From Macrotis lagotis (lineage: Eukaryota; Chordata; Mammalia; Peramelemorphia; Peramelidae), in NCBI RefSeq assembly GCF_037893015.1, contig NC_133658.1, forward strand, positions 427,333,890 to 427,397,889: a stretch of DNA of 64,000 nucleotides. The letters are read 5' to 3'. How positions within the stretch are numbered: position 1 is the stretch's first letter; every line of letters begins with the position of its first letter. A model generated the notes under the pieces. The model made no database searches. It was given only the letters and a program-made list of their open reading frames with translations, and was not told the DNA's origin. The position numbers and the translations under genes are program-made. Positions 24,715 through 34,788 of this stretch are shown one piece after another.

Positions 24715-25525
24715 TGTATTAAGAATGAAATCTTTGGGACTATGCCCAACAATACCAATACTAGGTCAATATCCCAAAAAAATCATAAAAAAACAGAAAA
24801 ATTTCACATGTTTAAAAACATTTATAACAGCTCTTTTTATAGTGGAAAAGAATTTGAACTTGAGGATATGCCCATCAATTGGGGAGTGGCTGAATAAATT
24901 ATGGTATATGGATGTTATGGATTACCACTGTTCTATAAGAAACCTTGACTGATCAGATTTTATTTTTGTTTTAATTATTGTTTTCTGCAAGGCAAAGGGG
25001 TTAAGTGATTTGCTCAAGATCACACAGCTAGGTAATTATTAAGTATCTGAGATAAGATTTCAATTCAGGTCTTCCTGACTCCAGGGTCAATTGTCAGATT
25101 TAGATAATTATGGAAAGAATTATATGAACAGATACTGAGCTAAGTGAGTAAAATCAAGATTACAACAATACTGTGAGATGATCAACTATGATGGATGCAG
25201 CTCCTCTTGGCAATTCAAAGATCAGGGACAATCCTGAGAGACCTGCTATGACATTCACATCCAGGGGGAAAAATTACACAGTCTAAAAGCATACTATGTT
25301 CACTTTTTTTAAAGCCTTATGCTTTTCCTTCCTTTTTACCTTGTTTTCTTTTCCCTTAGTTCTGGTTGCTCTTTCACAACATGAATAATATATAAAGATG
25401 GTAAACAAAAATGTACATATACAACTTTTAACAGACTGTTTGCCACCATGGAGAGGGGAGAAGGGAAGGGAGGGTGGTAGAAAAATGTGGAACCCATAAA
25501 ATAAAATTTCAATTAAAAAATATGA
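24715..25525 (+). mobile_element. Old L1 3' end, split by a SINE
   Basis: ORF2 C-terminal pattern: ACTATGCCCAACAATACCAA, ATTTATAACAGCTCTTTTTA and CCCATCAATTGGGGAGTGGC, then the 3'UTR with AGAGGGGAGAAGGGAAGGGA and an AATTAAAAAATA end. A SINE at 24961-25093 splits it. Confidence 0.82.
24961..25093 (-). mobile_element. tRNA-derived marsupial SINE, copy 4 (5'-truncated)
   Basis: CTGCAAGGCAAAGGGGTTAAG to TCCTGACTCCAGGGTCAA; the head (GGGGCAGCTAGGTGGC) is missing. TCAGATTT at 24953-24960 and 25094-25101. Inserted in an old L1. Confidence 0.87.
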
Positions 25526-25539
25526 ACTATTTGAAGTCA

Positions 25540-25620
25540 AGGGACTATCTTATCTTTCTTTTTGTATATCCAGCACTTAGCACAGTTCTTTGCATATAGC
25601 AAATAACTGACAAATGATTT
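25540..25620 (+). mobile_element. L2 3' tail fragment
   Basis: ATATCCAGCACTTAGCACAG, TTCTTTGCATATAGCAAATA: the closing segment of L2. Confidence 0.6.
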
Positions 25621-26041
25621 CATTATCATGTATCTTTTTTTCATTCTTGATGATCTATGTACAAAAGTCAGCACAAAAGTCAGAAGTTCTTCCAGCAGTA
25701 CTGATGTGCTAGTCAAGTGAAGAGCAGAGGCAAGGAAGCTGCATCTGACTAAATGAATTCTGTATGCCAGTAGAATAACCTGTCAATGCCTTAAGGACCG
25801 TTAGATGGTCTTCAAGTGTCTTATTCCAGTGCTGAACCTGAATTTAAACTAACGAAACTGCCTGAGTAATAACTGTCTGATGATAAGAAGTCTTCAATCA
25901 AAGAATAGATGGCTACTTAGGTATGTTTACTGGAAATCTATTTTTCAGGTATAAGTAGGATCAAATGACCTCTGAAGTTGCCTAAACAAAATTAATAAGA
26001 ATAGGACATAAAGGGATTCCCTTCACTCAATACAATACATC

Positions 26042-26199
26042 CATAGCTGCCAAAGTGTTCTGATAATGTTACCTCCACCCCATAAACTCCTTTTATCACT
26101 GTGATCAGAGCATGAAGTCCTATGTTGTTATTTAAAGGCTTCAAAACATAATTCTTTCCTATTTTTCCAGTCTCACTGCATATTACTCTCCTCCCTGAA
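26042..26199 (+). repeat. Right arm of inverted duplication
   Basis: Partner of 24553-24708. It continues rightward into a normal L2 3' end, whereas the left arm stops after the shared part. Confidence 0.8.
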
Positions 26200-26575
26200 A
26201 TCTTATGATTCAGCTACACTGTGGGTGTTCCTCAAACAAAAGCCACCTTTTGAAATTTGTTTCCTTTTCATTGACTGTCTTCCATGAATGAAATGCCCCT
26301 TTTCCCTCACTTATATGTGGTTTCCATTAAGATTCAGTTCAAATGAAAACTTATACAAAAAAGACTTTCTTGGTTTCCCCAGCTGCTAGTGACTTCCCTT
26401 CTAAGATTACGTTGTACCTATTCTGTATGTTATATGTATATATTTTTTTAAATCACCTCGTCTGCTCCATAAGGATACAAGCATCTTAAGGGCATTTTCT
26501 TTGTAATACCAAGGTTTAGCACAAAGTTTGGCACAACAGCAACACTTTGAAATGTTTGTTAATTGACATTGAAAT
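26130..26575 (+). mobile_element. L2 LINE 3' end
   Basis: TTTCCAGTCTCACTGCATAT, TACTCTCCTCCCTG, CTTCCATGAATGAAATGCCC, AGCTGCTAGTGACTTCCCTT, GTTTAGCACAAAGTTTGGCAC. It ends in the usual AATGTTTGTTAATTGA tail. Confidence 0.78.
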
Positions 26576-26839
26576 TGTATCATGGGAAAATTACTTTTGA
26601 AGCAAATATCTTAGATAAAGTTCCAGTATCCAAGGTATCCATGCTGTTTATTTAGAGAAATTATTATGTTGTTATAACAATAACCTTAGTTACTATTTGA
26701 ACATTATAAATGTATACTATATATCAATAAGTATGCATATACATTAATACTTTATATGTGTGTTATACATACATATAATCATATGGTATGTATGTATGTG
26801 TGTATGCATGTAGATATATATCATATTAAGAACAGGAGG

Positions 26840-27440
26840 CATTCCCCAACAGATAAGTGATCAAAGGATATGAAAGAACAATTCTCTGGATTTTCCATTA
26901 AAAAGACATGGAAGTTTGTTCTAAATAGCTAATAATAAAAGAATTGCATTCCATGTTTTCCATTTAATGAAAATGAAATTTCATCTCAATCTTGGAAAAT
27001 TGGTAGAGATTACAAAATATGTAAGTAGTCAAAGTTGAAAGTGTGTCAGGAAGACAAATTCACAATATTCTGATAGTTAAACTATGCGAATAGACCCAAT
27101 TAATCTGGAAAATAATTTGGGATATAAAAAAAAAGATTAAATTTATATACCCAGACCTCTCACTGCAGAATGTAGCCAAGGAAGTCAAAGACAGAAAGTT
27201 CTTGAATATAATAAAATACTTATAACAATACTTTGTATGGCAGTAAAAATCTGGAAAATAGGTAAAGTCATTAAATGAGGAATGGCTAAACATGAATATA
27301 TTGTTAAGGATCTAAGAATGTGTTGAGAAAAAATGCCTGAGAAAATCTGTGAACCGATGTGAGTGAAATTAGTAGAACCAAGGGAAAATACATAATAAAA
27401 ATGATAGTATAAATAAAAACAGGAAAAACAAAGCTTTAAT
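26840..27440 (+). mobile_element. Very old L1 ORF2 fragment
   Basis: CATTCCCCAACAGATAAGTG, ATCAAAGGATATGAAAG and AATCTGGAAAATAATTTGGG appear in the order expected for marsupial L1 ORF2 around the Cys/His-rich region. Diverged; the ends are uncertain. Confidence 0.6.
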
Positions 27441-28261
27441 GTATTGTCTAATTATAATTGTAAGCTGGCATTAGAGAAGAAATGAGAAAATGTTCTCCTC
27501 TGATTTCCTTTGGGGGTGAGGGGTACATGTGCAGAAAGCAATTATTGACTAATTTGTAAAAGAATATTTGGTAATTCTGACTAAATAAATTAATGAATAA
27601 ATGAATGAACAAAAAATAATAAAATAAAACCACCAGTGGCAAGAAACTCACTACTTCCTGAGATAATTCATGGAATTCTACTTTTTTCTTGGCTATTATT
27701 AACAGAAAGTTTTTCATTATATCAGGACAACCCCTGACCTCTCTCAATACACAAAATCATTGAGTCTCCAAGTTGAATCTCCCAGCAGAGGTCATCTAGT
27801 AAAATCTAACCTCTATCTAAACTTTGCATTCTCAAAAAATTATCATCTACCTGAAAACCTTCAGTAAAGGAAACTCACTATCTTCCAAGGAGATCTATTT
27901 CATTTTTAGATGACTGTTGAGAACTGCATTCTTATCTCTGTCCAGCCAGACTGTATGATCTTGGGCACCTCCTCTCCTTTCTCTAAGCCTGACTCTTTCC
28001 TCCAAAGAATGAGGATATTTAGCTATATAGTACTTAATACTTCTTCCAGATCATTTTCCTGGATGGACAAGATTTCAATGATTGTGAACAACCCACTATA
28101 ATCACCTAAATACTCCCTTTTTCATCTTTTCCTGACAATCCAAGAACTACAAAATGAACAAGAATCCCCTAGGTACTGGTGGAGTACTCCAAAAAGTCAG
28201 GGTTGACATAAATAATTTGGTCTTTTCTATAATGGAACTGATCCACAGAAGGAAATTGTAT
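27441..28261. other. No gene seen
   Basis: Unrecognised AT-rich sequence. The GAATGAATGAACAAAAAATAA run at 27590-27630 looks like an old retroposon tail. Confidence 0.4.
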
Positions 28262-28400
28262 AAAGTAGTTGGTTTAATGGAAAGAACACTAACCTAGGAA
28301 TTGAAAGGACTAGTTCTAGTCACACCTTCCCTTCCTCTAAGCTGTGTAACTTTACCAATATTTCTCTTTCTGAATTTTGGTTTTCTCCTCTTTTGTCTGG
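28262..28400 (+). mobile_element. MIR-like SINE, degraded
   Basis: TAGTTGGTTTAATGGAAAGAA, CCTAGGAATTGAAAGGACTA, AAGCTGTGTAACTTTACC. Confidence 0.55.
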
Positions 28401-28489
28401 GATCAATTCACCACCAATGGAAAAATATTTCTTAAGAATCTACTATGTGCCAGGAACTGCTCTAGAAATAAAAATTCTTTCTCTCTCTA

Positions 28490-28640
28490 TTCCAGAGGAT
28501 CATAATTTGAGAGGTGGAAGATATTCAGAGAATGACTTCCCTTTTCTCATCAGTTAATAAATGAGGATATTGAAACATGGTGATATGACTCCCAAAGTCA
28601 ACTCAAGTAGTGACAGAGCTTCATTTCTTACCCCTGGAAC
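28490..28640 (-). mobile_element. MIR-like fragment
   Basis: CTCATCAGTTAATAAATGAGG, ATTGAAACATGGTGATATGA, AGTGACAGAGCTTCATTTC. Confidence 0.5.
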
Positions 28641-28684
28641 ATATTGCCTGTCAAATCTGGGACTTGGAAGAAACATTTAGGCAT

Positions 28685-28832
28685 TTTGTGATCTTAGGCG
28701 AGACATTTCTGGATCCCAATTAAATTCTCTGTAAAATGAAAATAAAAATTCCCCTACTTGCCTCCTTCACACAATGGCTATAAGTATATGAGGATCAAAG
28801 TGGGCTGAGGCTATAAAGCACTTTGTCAGCCA
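28685..28832 (+). mobile_element. MIR-like fragment
   Basis: TGTGATCTTAGGCGAGACAT, TTCTCTGTAAAATGAAAATA, CTATAAAGCACTTTGTCAGC. Confidence 0.55.
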
Positions 28833-28984
28833 GTGATCAGTTTTGTTTATTTTTGCCTCTTTGGATTCCTGTTACTTCCCATGGTGTCTTACACTTCTTA
28901 AGCAATTAATTATTGACTTATTAGATTAAGTGGGTAAAGTCAGAAAAGTCATATATCTGTTAGTTTTATAGTAATATGTAGAGG

Positions 28985-29155
28985 TGAAAGAGCTCTTAGA
29001 GCTCATCTAGTCTGTTCTCCTCATCTTATAGATGGAAAGACATAGGCCCAGAGACATCAGGGAACTTGTCCCAGCTCACAGAGAGTAAGTAGTTAAGTCA
29101 GGATTTGAACCTAGGCCTCCTAGTTCCAAAGCCAGGCTGTCCAATGGCCCTGCCA
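28985..29155 (-). mobile_element. MIR-like SINE
   Basis: CTCATCTTATAGATGGAAAG, CAGGGAACTTGTCCCAGC, AGTTAAGTCAGGATTTGAAC, AGCCAGGCTGTCCAATGGCC. Confidence 0.72.
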
Positions 29156-29614
29156 GGTTCCTGAGTTCTGGGGAAGCCAGTTATGGCCCTGGTCCAGCCT
29201 GCTCAGACTGCTGCTGTCTCTTCCCCTTGGCTCTTGGGTGGCCTCCAGGGTGTGGGTGATCTTGCAAGCTGGGAGTGGGACTGGGAACTCTGTTTTCCAA
29301 GAAACAACCACTCGGCAGGCTTCAGAGAGCTTGGGGAGGGATTGCCTAGGAGGCGGGGCCAGGGAGTTCCTGGAAATGGGCTTCTAAGGCCTTGAGGCAG
29401 GTCTTCCTCAGTCGATGGGGCCCTCTCTACCTTCTGTATTCATTCTGCTGGTGGCCTGCCAGTGTCTGCATTTGGCTGCCTCCCGGGCATGAGGCAAGAC
29501 ATATTGCTTTCTGTTTAGCTCGGATTTGTTTATCCCTGTTGGGCTTGTTTACTGTTGACAATTTAACAACTGTTGTTTTTGGCAGCCCTCATCTGGGTCC
29601 CAGTCCTGCCCTGG
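29150..29614. other. GC-rich island of unknown origin
   Basis: Markedly richer in G and C than the rest of the window (GGAGGCGGGGCCAGGGAGTTC near 29351, CTCCCGGGCATGAGGC near 29482). It has open frames of 60-130 codons on both strands but no recognisable protein. It could be an LTR, a satellite-linked block or a relic exon; nothing decides between these. Confidence 0.4.
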
Positions 29615-29849
29615 CCAAGGACATCAGTGCCCTTGCACGGGGATCTCAGGAGCCTCAAGTCCCTGACCGTGGCCAAGGATGTCAATACCTCTGTACCAGG
29701 GATCTCAGGAGTCTCCAGTCCCTGGTCCTAGCCAAGGATATTTGTGCCTCTGTACTAGGGATCTCAGGATTCTTCAGTCCCTGGATCTGATCAAGGACTT
29801 AAGTGCCTCTGTACCAGAGATCTCAGGAGCCTCAATCCCCTGGGCCTCC
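29615..29849 (+). repeat. 59-bp minisatellite, four units
   Basis: Units start at 29615, 29673, 29732 and 29791 (58, 59, 59, ~59 bp). Shared marks are CCAAGGA at the start, TGCCTCTGTACCAGGGATCT in the middle and AGTCCCTGG at the end. Unit length is not a multiple of three, so the overlapping open frames are not evidence of a protein. Confidence 0.9.
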
Positions 29850-29929
29850 CTGGGACTTGTTTCATAATCAGCACTTTTTACAAAAGCTGTTCTTCACCTA
29901 CATAGTGTTCTAGCCAAACTAAGTGCTAT

Positions 29930-30150
29930 CTGATCCCCAAGCTCCTTCTGCTCTTTCTTACTTCAGGCTATCCCTGGACACACTCCATTCTTATCTCTGC
30001 CAGTTGAAACTCTTCTCTTCCATAATGCAGGGCTCAGGGGTCTCCTCCTCCAGGATGCTTTCCTAGATTTCATTCCCTCCCCTCCCCTAAACTAGAAAGG
30101 TTCCTCTCTCCTCAAACCAAAGAACACTTTGTGCCTCTCAGTATAGCATA
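29930..30150 (+). mobile_element. L2-like LINE 3' fragment
   Basis: CTTCTGCTCTTTCTTACTTC, ACTCCATTCTTATCTCTGCC, TCCAGGATGCTTTCCTAGAT, TTTGTGCCTCTCAGTATAGC. Confidence 0.6.
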
Positions 30151-30349
30151 TAAAGAAGAAATTTAGAGATTAAAGTTAATTCAACAAGTGTTGGTCAAGT
30201 GCTTACTATGTTCCAACATTAAATTAGGAACTACTGATATAAAGTCAAAAAAAGGGGGGAAAAAACAACAGTCCTTGTCTTAAAAGACATTACATTTTAC
30301 TATCTAATCCAAAAATTCTTAAACTTTTAAAGACATGGATCCTTTTGGC

Positions 30350-31375
30350 AATCCATTGTTTTAAATACATAAAATAAAATGCATCATTGCAACAGATTTT
30401 TCACAATTGATAAATGGTCAAAGGATATGGAAAGGCAATCCTTAGATAAAGAAATCAAAGCTATTTATAGTTATATAAAAACTGTTCTAAATCATTGTTG
30501 ATTAGACAAATGCAAATTAAACTATCTTTGACGGATCACCTCACACCCTTCAGATTGGCAAATATGACTAGAAAGGATAATGATCAATGCTGGAGTGGAT
30601 GTGGGAAATCTGGGACACTAATACACTGTTGATGGAGCTGTGAATTGATCCAACCTTTCTGGAGAGCAATTTGGAATTACACCCAAAGGGTAATAAAAAT
30701 GTGCATTACCCTTTGAATATAAAAAGGGTAAAAATCCCACATGTACAAAAATATTCATAGAAATTCTTTTTATAGTGGCAAAAAATTTGAAATCGAAGGG
30801 AAAACCCTTCAATTGGGGAATAGTTGAACAAATTGTACTATATGTATGTGATGGAATGCTATTATTCTATAAGAAATCATGAGGGATGGGATTTCAGAAA
30901 AGCCTGAAAAGATTTGCATTAATTGAAGGGGAGTGAAATGAACAGAACCAGAACAACATTATAGGCACTAACAGCAACATGGGGTGATGATCAACCCTGA
31001 TGGACTTGTTCAACTCAATAGTACAATAAAGATAATTTTAATGAACTTGTGATGGAAATTATCACCCATATCCAGAGAAGGAACTATGGAGTGTAAATGA
31101 AAAGCCAAGTTTATTACAACCAATTTTTAAAAGTTGTTATGTATTATTTAATTTTGTTATCTGTAATGTTTTCTTGCATTTGAATCTGAATCTTCTCTCC
31201 TAACATGCTCGATTTCAATCTATATTTAGCAGATTGTTATATCATATTGTTTTCTGTTGGGGGAGGGGGAAGGAAGGTAGGGAGGGAGAAAAATTGTATA
31301 ACTCGAACCTTTGCAAAAAATGTACTTTATGTAGTTGGAAAAACAAATAAAATATTTATATAATAAAAATAACTC
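30350..31375 (+). mobile_element. 5'-truncated L1 3' end
   Basis: Matches the last part of ORF2 of the 34.5-39.8 kb L1: GATAAATGGTCAAAGGATAT, the GATGTGGGAAATCTGGGACA segment of the Cys/His-rich region and GGGATGGGATTTCAGAAAAG. It then has a 3'UTR with a GGGGGAGGGGGAAGGAAGG tract and an AATAAAA-rich end. The frame is broken by many changes. The 5' edge is approximate and I did not find a clear target-site duplication. Confidence 0.88.
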
Positions 31376-31507
31376 TTGAAATACAGTTAACAAAACATGC
31401 TGTGAATCAAGTTAATAGACTTCAATTTAAGGACCTTGATCAAGTCTGACCCTTTCATTTCACAGATTTATGGTCAGAATGGGGCAATGTTTTGTCTAAG
31501 CCATTAA

Positions 31508-31735
31508 AGGGAAGCTAGGTGGCATAGTAGATAGAATGGTGAGCATGGAGTCAGGAATATCTGAGTTCAATTCTGGCCTCATGCAGTAAACATGTAACCC
31601 ATGGCAAATAATTTCATGGCTCTCTGACTAAATTTCCTCAGTTTTAAAATGAGTTTAATAAATATTAAGACCTTCCTAATAGAGCTTTTTGTAATCAAAT
31701 GATATCATATTTGTAAAATGCTTAGCATAGGGAGG
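31508..31735 (+). mobile_element. MIR/CORE-type SINE
   Basis: GGAAGCTAGGTGGCATAGTAG, GGAGTCAGGAATATCTGAGT, CTCAGTTTTAAAATGAG and GTAAAATGCTTAGCATAGG. Confidence 0.82.
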
Positions 31736-31947
31736 ATTATTTCATTGAGCTCTCACTCAAAAATAGAATTTCTGCTTCTCAGAAGTTCAGTGCTAATTCT
31801 CCGAAGGTACACTTCTTGCCTGATATTGCATTTAGTTTCCATGAATAATCCTCCTAAAGCTCCCTTAAGAAGTAGATTATAATTTTTTTTATACTTGCAT
31901 GATGAGTCAGATTCTAGCATGGGACCTTGTTGTGTTTCCTTGGTAGA

Positions 31948-32220
31948 CAATAAGTGGATAGAATACTGTGCTTGGATTCAGAATATATATCTCTATTCTG
32001 ATATGACCTCAATTACTCACTAGTTCTGTGACCCAGATCAAGTCCCACAATTTCTGAACAGTGTTTTCCCCCATCTTTAAAAATGGAATAATAATAATGA
32101 TGGTGATGATGATGATAATAATAAACTATCCCATAGAAATGTTGTGAGAATCAAATGGTATCATAAGTATATTATTATATATAGAAAAATTGTTTTATAT
32201 ATGAGCTACTATTACTATTC
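31948..32220 (+). mobile_element. MIR/CORE-type SINE, degraded
   Basis: AAGTGGATAGAATACTGTGC, TCACTAGTTCTGTGACCCAG, CCATCTTTAAAAATGGAATA, a GAT/AAT trinucleotide run (32090-32125) and GTTGTGAGAATCAAATGGTA. Confidence 0.72.
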
Positions 32221-32951
32221 ATAAAACTGAATTAAATTTAGAGAGGGAGAGAGATAATTAAATCCTAACATAAAACAGATAAAACTGACCAAATGGTGAT
32301 TTGGTAATTGTAAAGTCTAAGTCACTTACATAGTGTCAGAACCAAGGATGGGCAAATATAGATAGGCACTTAGTATGCAGAATAAGATGGGGTAGGTGAG
32401 GTCATATGTGTACTCAATGAGGGAAACTTTTTCATGTGAATTTTTATAGGTACATATATTTAAGAACTTATAATACCCTACTCCTTATATCCCAAGAGTA
32501 TTTACTTGATGATAAATTAAGTCAAGTGCGCTCTAATATAAGTCCCAAAGCTTCTTGAGGACAATAATTCCACAAAATACAACTCTCAAATGTCATTCTA
32601 GATTTTAAGGTTATTTTTGTACTTATTTATATATTACCTTAGTGGGTACTAACTTTCACTCTATATGGCCCCAGAAAGTTATCTCTAATTCAATCATATT
32701 CACATCCATATACCTCTGACCAATTTACTCTGGTAATACCAAAGTGTTTATTTTTCCTCTAATCAGGCAGAAGACATAATTAGTATAAAACTAAAGTATT
32801 TAAGAAGATACCATAGTTAGAAAAATACATTAGGACATTTACCCTAATGAACAAAGAACAAACTCTCCCCCCAAATTAGAGTTATCTGCAGTGAGGAAAG
32901 AAAGAATATATTACTATTAACACACAAGAAGTCCATGTTAGCCAACACATA
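32221..32951. other. No gene seen
   Basis: Unrecognised AT-rich sequence up to the pogo-like element. Confidence 0.4.
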
Positions 32952-33039
32952 TACCATATTTCCCCATGTATAATATGCACCTTATTTTTGGAGCCTGAAA
33001 TTTGAAAAAAATGCATTACATAAAGTTATTGAACTCAAA

Positions 33040-33185
33040 TTTTATTCATCATGAAATTCAATGACTTTTTGCTCACAGCTTTCAGGCATCTTTTGGGCAA
33101 GTCTGGTGCATGGACGAGTGCTTAGACCATTCCATTTCACGAACCTGAAGCACCAATTGTGCCATCATTTGAAATCAGTCACTTC
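33040..33185 (-). pseudogene. CENP-B-type helix-turn-helix remnant of the same transposase
   Basis: Reading the minus strand gives WCFRFVKWNGLSTRPCTRLA, then QKMPESCEQKVIEFH. It matches the second DNA-binding helix-turn-helix of pogo-like transposases and CENP-B (W..RF..R.GLS.R..T..AQK.P). An in-frame stop lies just upstream and another just after. The spacing to the first domain is right for one protein, with a degraded link. Confidence 0.75.
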
Positions 33186-33291
33186 TTTTTCATCAGCAGT
33201 TATTCTTGCCTCAGGCTGAATCATATTTGTGAACACAAGAATTGTAATTGCCCTTTGCTTTGCAAAGCATATCTTCAATTCCCTCTCTAAC

Positions 33292-33561
33292 TCAAGCCAT
33301 TTGGCTGACTTGCCTCTCATGGTCTTCTTCCCATAGCCAGTCTTGGATTATTTTCTCATTTGGAGGAGGACCAAACTGACATTCAACAGCATGATTTCCA
33401 TTCACCTTTGCAAACTGGATCACTTTGAACTTGAATTCAGCACTGCATGAAAATCTTTTCTGAGCAATTTCTGGGTAGGACGTGGCAAAATGAAACCTAC
33501 CAATGACAAATACAAAACAATGAGTGCAAAGACAACAAATGTGAAAAAGTGGGATATGCAA
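33292..33561 (-). pseudogene. Transposase N-terminal helix-turn-helix remnant (pogo-like)
   Basis: An 89-residue open frame whose second half reads KRFSCSAEFKFKVIQFAKVN, then NHAVECQFGPPPNEKIIQDW. This is the pattern of the first helix-turn-helix found at the start of pogo/Tigger-type transposases and related domesticated proteins (SAEFKLKVIEFAEKNGN..AA..FG, then a Trp ending the recognition helix). The family function is binding the transposon ends. The start Met is probably accidental, since the residues before the domain do not look coding. Confidence 0.75.
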
Positions 33562-33659
33562 GTAAAAAATCTACAACGACTGTATAAGAAGTTCCCAGTA
33601 TTTAAATCCCATTTTTTTCAAAAAAGGGTGCATCTTATACATAGGGAAATATAGTCTAT

Positions 33660-34502
33660 AAAGAAATACTTCGAACTTCTAACACCTCATAATAACTGAT
33701 GTCTTCTGGCAGATAATCAAGTTGCCCTCACTAGACTGCTTCTTCTCTAGGTCTGGCATTTCTCCTGGGGCATTGCTCTATGGACCTCATGACAATCAAT
33801 AGGCATGTGGTGCCATTGGAAATTGCTCCACTGGTTTCATAATAGCGGTTGGCCATGATAGTCTCTGATAGATATTATTTCATTGGTCTCAGATAATCTC
33901 ATGGTAGTGACTGAAAGTGTATTATTCAGTGCCACCATCTTCAGAACTTCAGCTCTTCAGTCACCTGCTAGCCAGTTTAACTGTACTCTTCTAGGGTATA
34001 GTGGCTAAACTCATTAATGAAGACGGATTGACAGGAACTACATTCAGGTAGAAAAACTTGATAGAGTACACCAAGCTAAGTTTAGGGTATTGTTTTGTTT
34101 TGTTTTTTTTATCAATTTCTTTGTCTAGGCAGTCTCAAACCCAGTTTGAGAAAACTGAAATATTTAATTTAGGGTTCTATGTTTATAAATATACTTTAGA
34201 TTTGACTGCAATATATGAGTCAGAGCGAAAGTTACTAAAGCAATGAAATCATTATTTTTTATTCATATATATTGCCCATATTCTTATAAATTTGTTATGT
34301 AAAAGGATCAGCAGCAAAACTTCATTGGATAGTGGCAAATTCCCATACTAGGAATAAACTCTTTTAAAATATTGAAATATTTAAGATTCATCCCAGTTTT
34401 CTTACCTGTTGAGATTTTTTTTTGAACAATGACTATCATTAAGTACATTAGATTTTTCTTTCAGTTTCCTTTCATCTCTATCTTCATCCAGTTCACTAGC
34501 AA
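33660..34502. other. No gene seen; 5' flank of the U6-L1 insertion
   Basis: Unrecognised sequence. No proximal sequence element or TATA box is placed where a U6 promoter would need one. Confidence 0.5.
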
Positions 34503-34514
34503 AAATGTTCAGTA
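34503..34514. repeat. Target-site duplication, 5' copy (U6-L1 chimera)
   Basis: AAATGTTCAGTA, identical to 39762-39773. The A-rich start, preceded by more A, fits L1 endonuclease cutting at a T-rich site on the opposite strand. Confidence 0.9.
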
Positions 34515-34516
34515 CC

Positions 34517-34533
34517 GTGCTCGCTTCGGCAAC

Positions 34534-34567
<34 letters not shown>

Positions 34568-34617
34568 GGCCCCTGCTCAAAGATGACACGCAAATTCATG
34601 AATCATTCCATATTTTT
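34517..34617 (+). ncRNA. U6 snRNA retropseudogene (5' part of the chimera)
   Basis: Starts GTGCTCGCTTCGGCA and contains the U6 core ACTAAAATTGGAACGATACA and the ACAGAGA-AGATTAGCATGGCCCC segment that pairs with the 5' splice site and U4. It ends CATATTTTT, the U6 terminator/oligo-U. Against the vertebrate U6 that I know, it lacks about 6 nt (ATATAC region) after the 5' stem-loop and has several substitutions in the 3' half (CTCAAAG for CGCAAGG; TCATGAATCA near the end). Its length is 101 nt versus about 107. It is very probably nonfunctional: it carries lesions, no PSE/TATA element is seen upstream, and it is flanked by a retrotransposition duplication. Confidence 0.93.
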
Positions 34618-34788
34618 CGGGAGCTTGGAAAGCAGCCAAGAATCTAGTTTCCTGCAAAGCTGAGCCTTCTCTTCCAGGGAAAAAGATGGACATTTAACGA
34701 AATGGAAGAATTCCAAAAATTTTTGATGAAAAGACCAGAGCTAAACAGAAAATTTGGATATCAAACAGGAGGTTCAAAAGACACATGA
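34618..34788 (+). pseudogene. L1 ORF1 C-terminal domain fragment
   Basis: In frame with position 34618 the translation gives a stop (TAG) followed by FPAKLSLLFQGKRWTFNEMEEFQ, and ends GGSKDT-stop at 34786-34788. This matches the end of L1 ORF1p as known in human, where a PAKLSF..GE...F motif and an RPALKELL-like helix close the RNA-binding C-terminal domain; the equivalent RPELNR is visible here. ORF1p is the trimeric RNA-binding chaperone of the L1 ribonucleoprotein. Only about 55 residues survive, because the L1 part of the chimera begins here: the trimerising coiled coil and RRM are absent. No start codon belongs to this piece. Confidence 0.82.

Larger units (their letters stand above)
32952..33659 (-). 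mobile_element. pogo-like DNA transposon, internally deleted
   Basis: Imperfect terminal inverted repeats. The left end reads CATATTTCCCCATGTATAA and continues to TATGCACC. The reverse complement of the right end (about 33619-33656) reads TATATTTCCCTATGTATAA and continues to GATGCACCC. TA dinucleotides at both edges fit Tc1/mariner-pogo target sites. The minus strand carries remains of a transposase N-terminus (see next entries) but there is no room for, and no trace of, the DDE catalytic domain. The ~0.7 kb length suggests an internally deleted, nonautonomous derivative. Confidence 0.85.

Noticed and set aside
29392..29790. 132-codon frame in the GC-rich island
   Set aside because: Its second half is the 59-bp minisatellite, whose unit shifts frame each time; no domain recognised.
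34517..34617. Functional U6 gene
   Set aside because: Lesions in the RNA, no upstream promoter elements and a shared retrotransposition duplication with the L1.
34429..34647. 72-codon frame spanning U6 and the L1 start
   Set aside because: Runs across a noncoding RNA copy into an L1 stop; chance frame.
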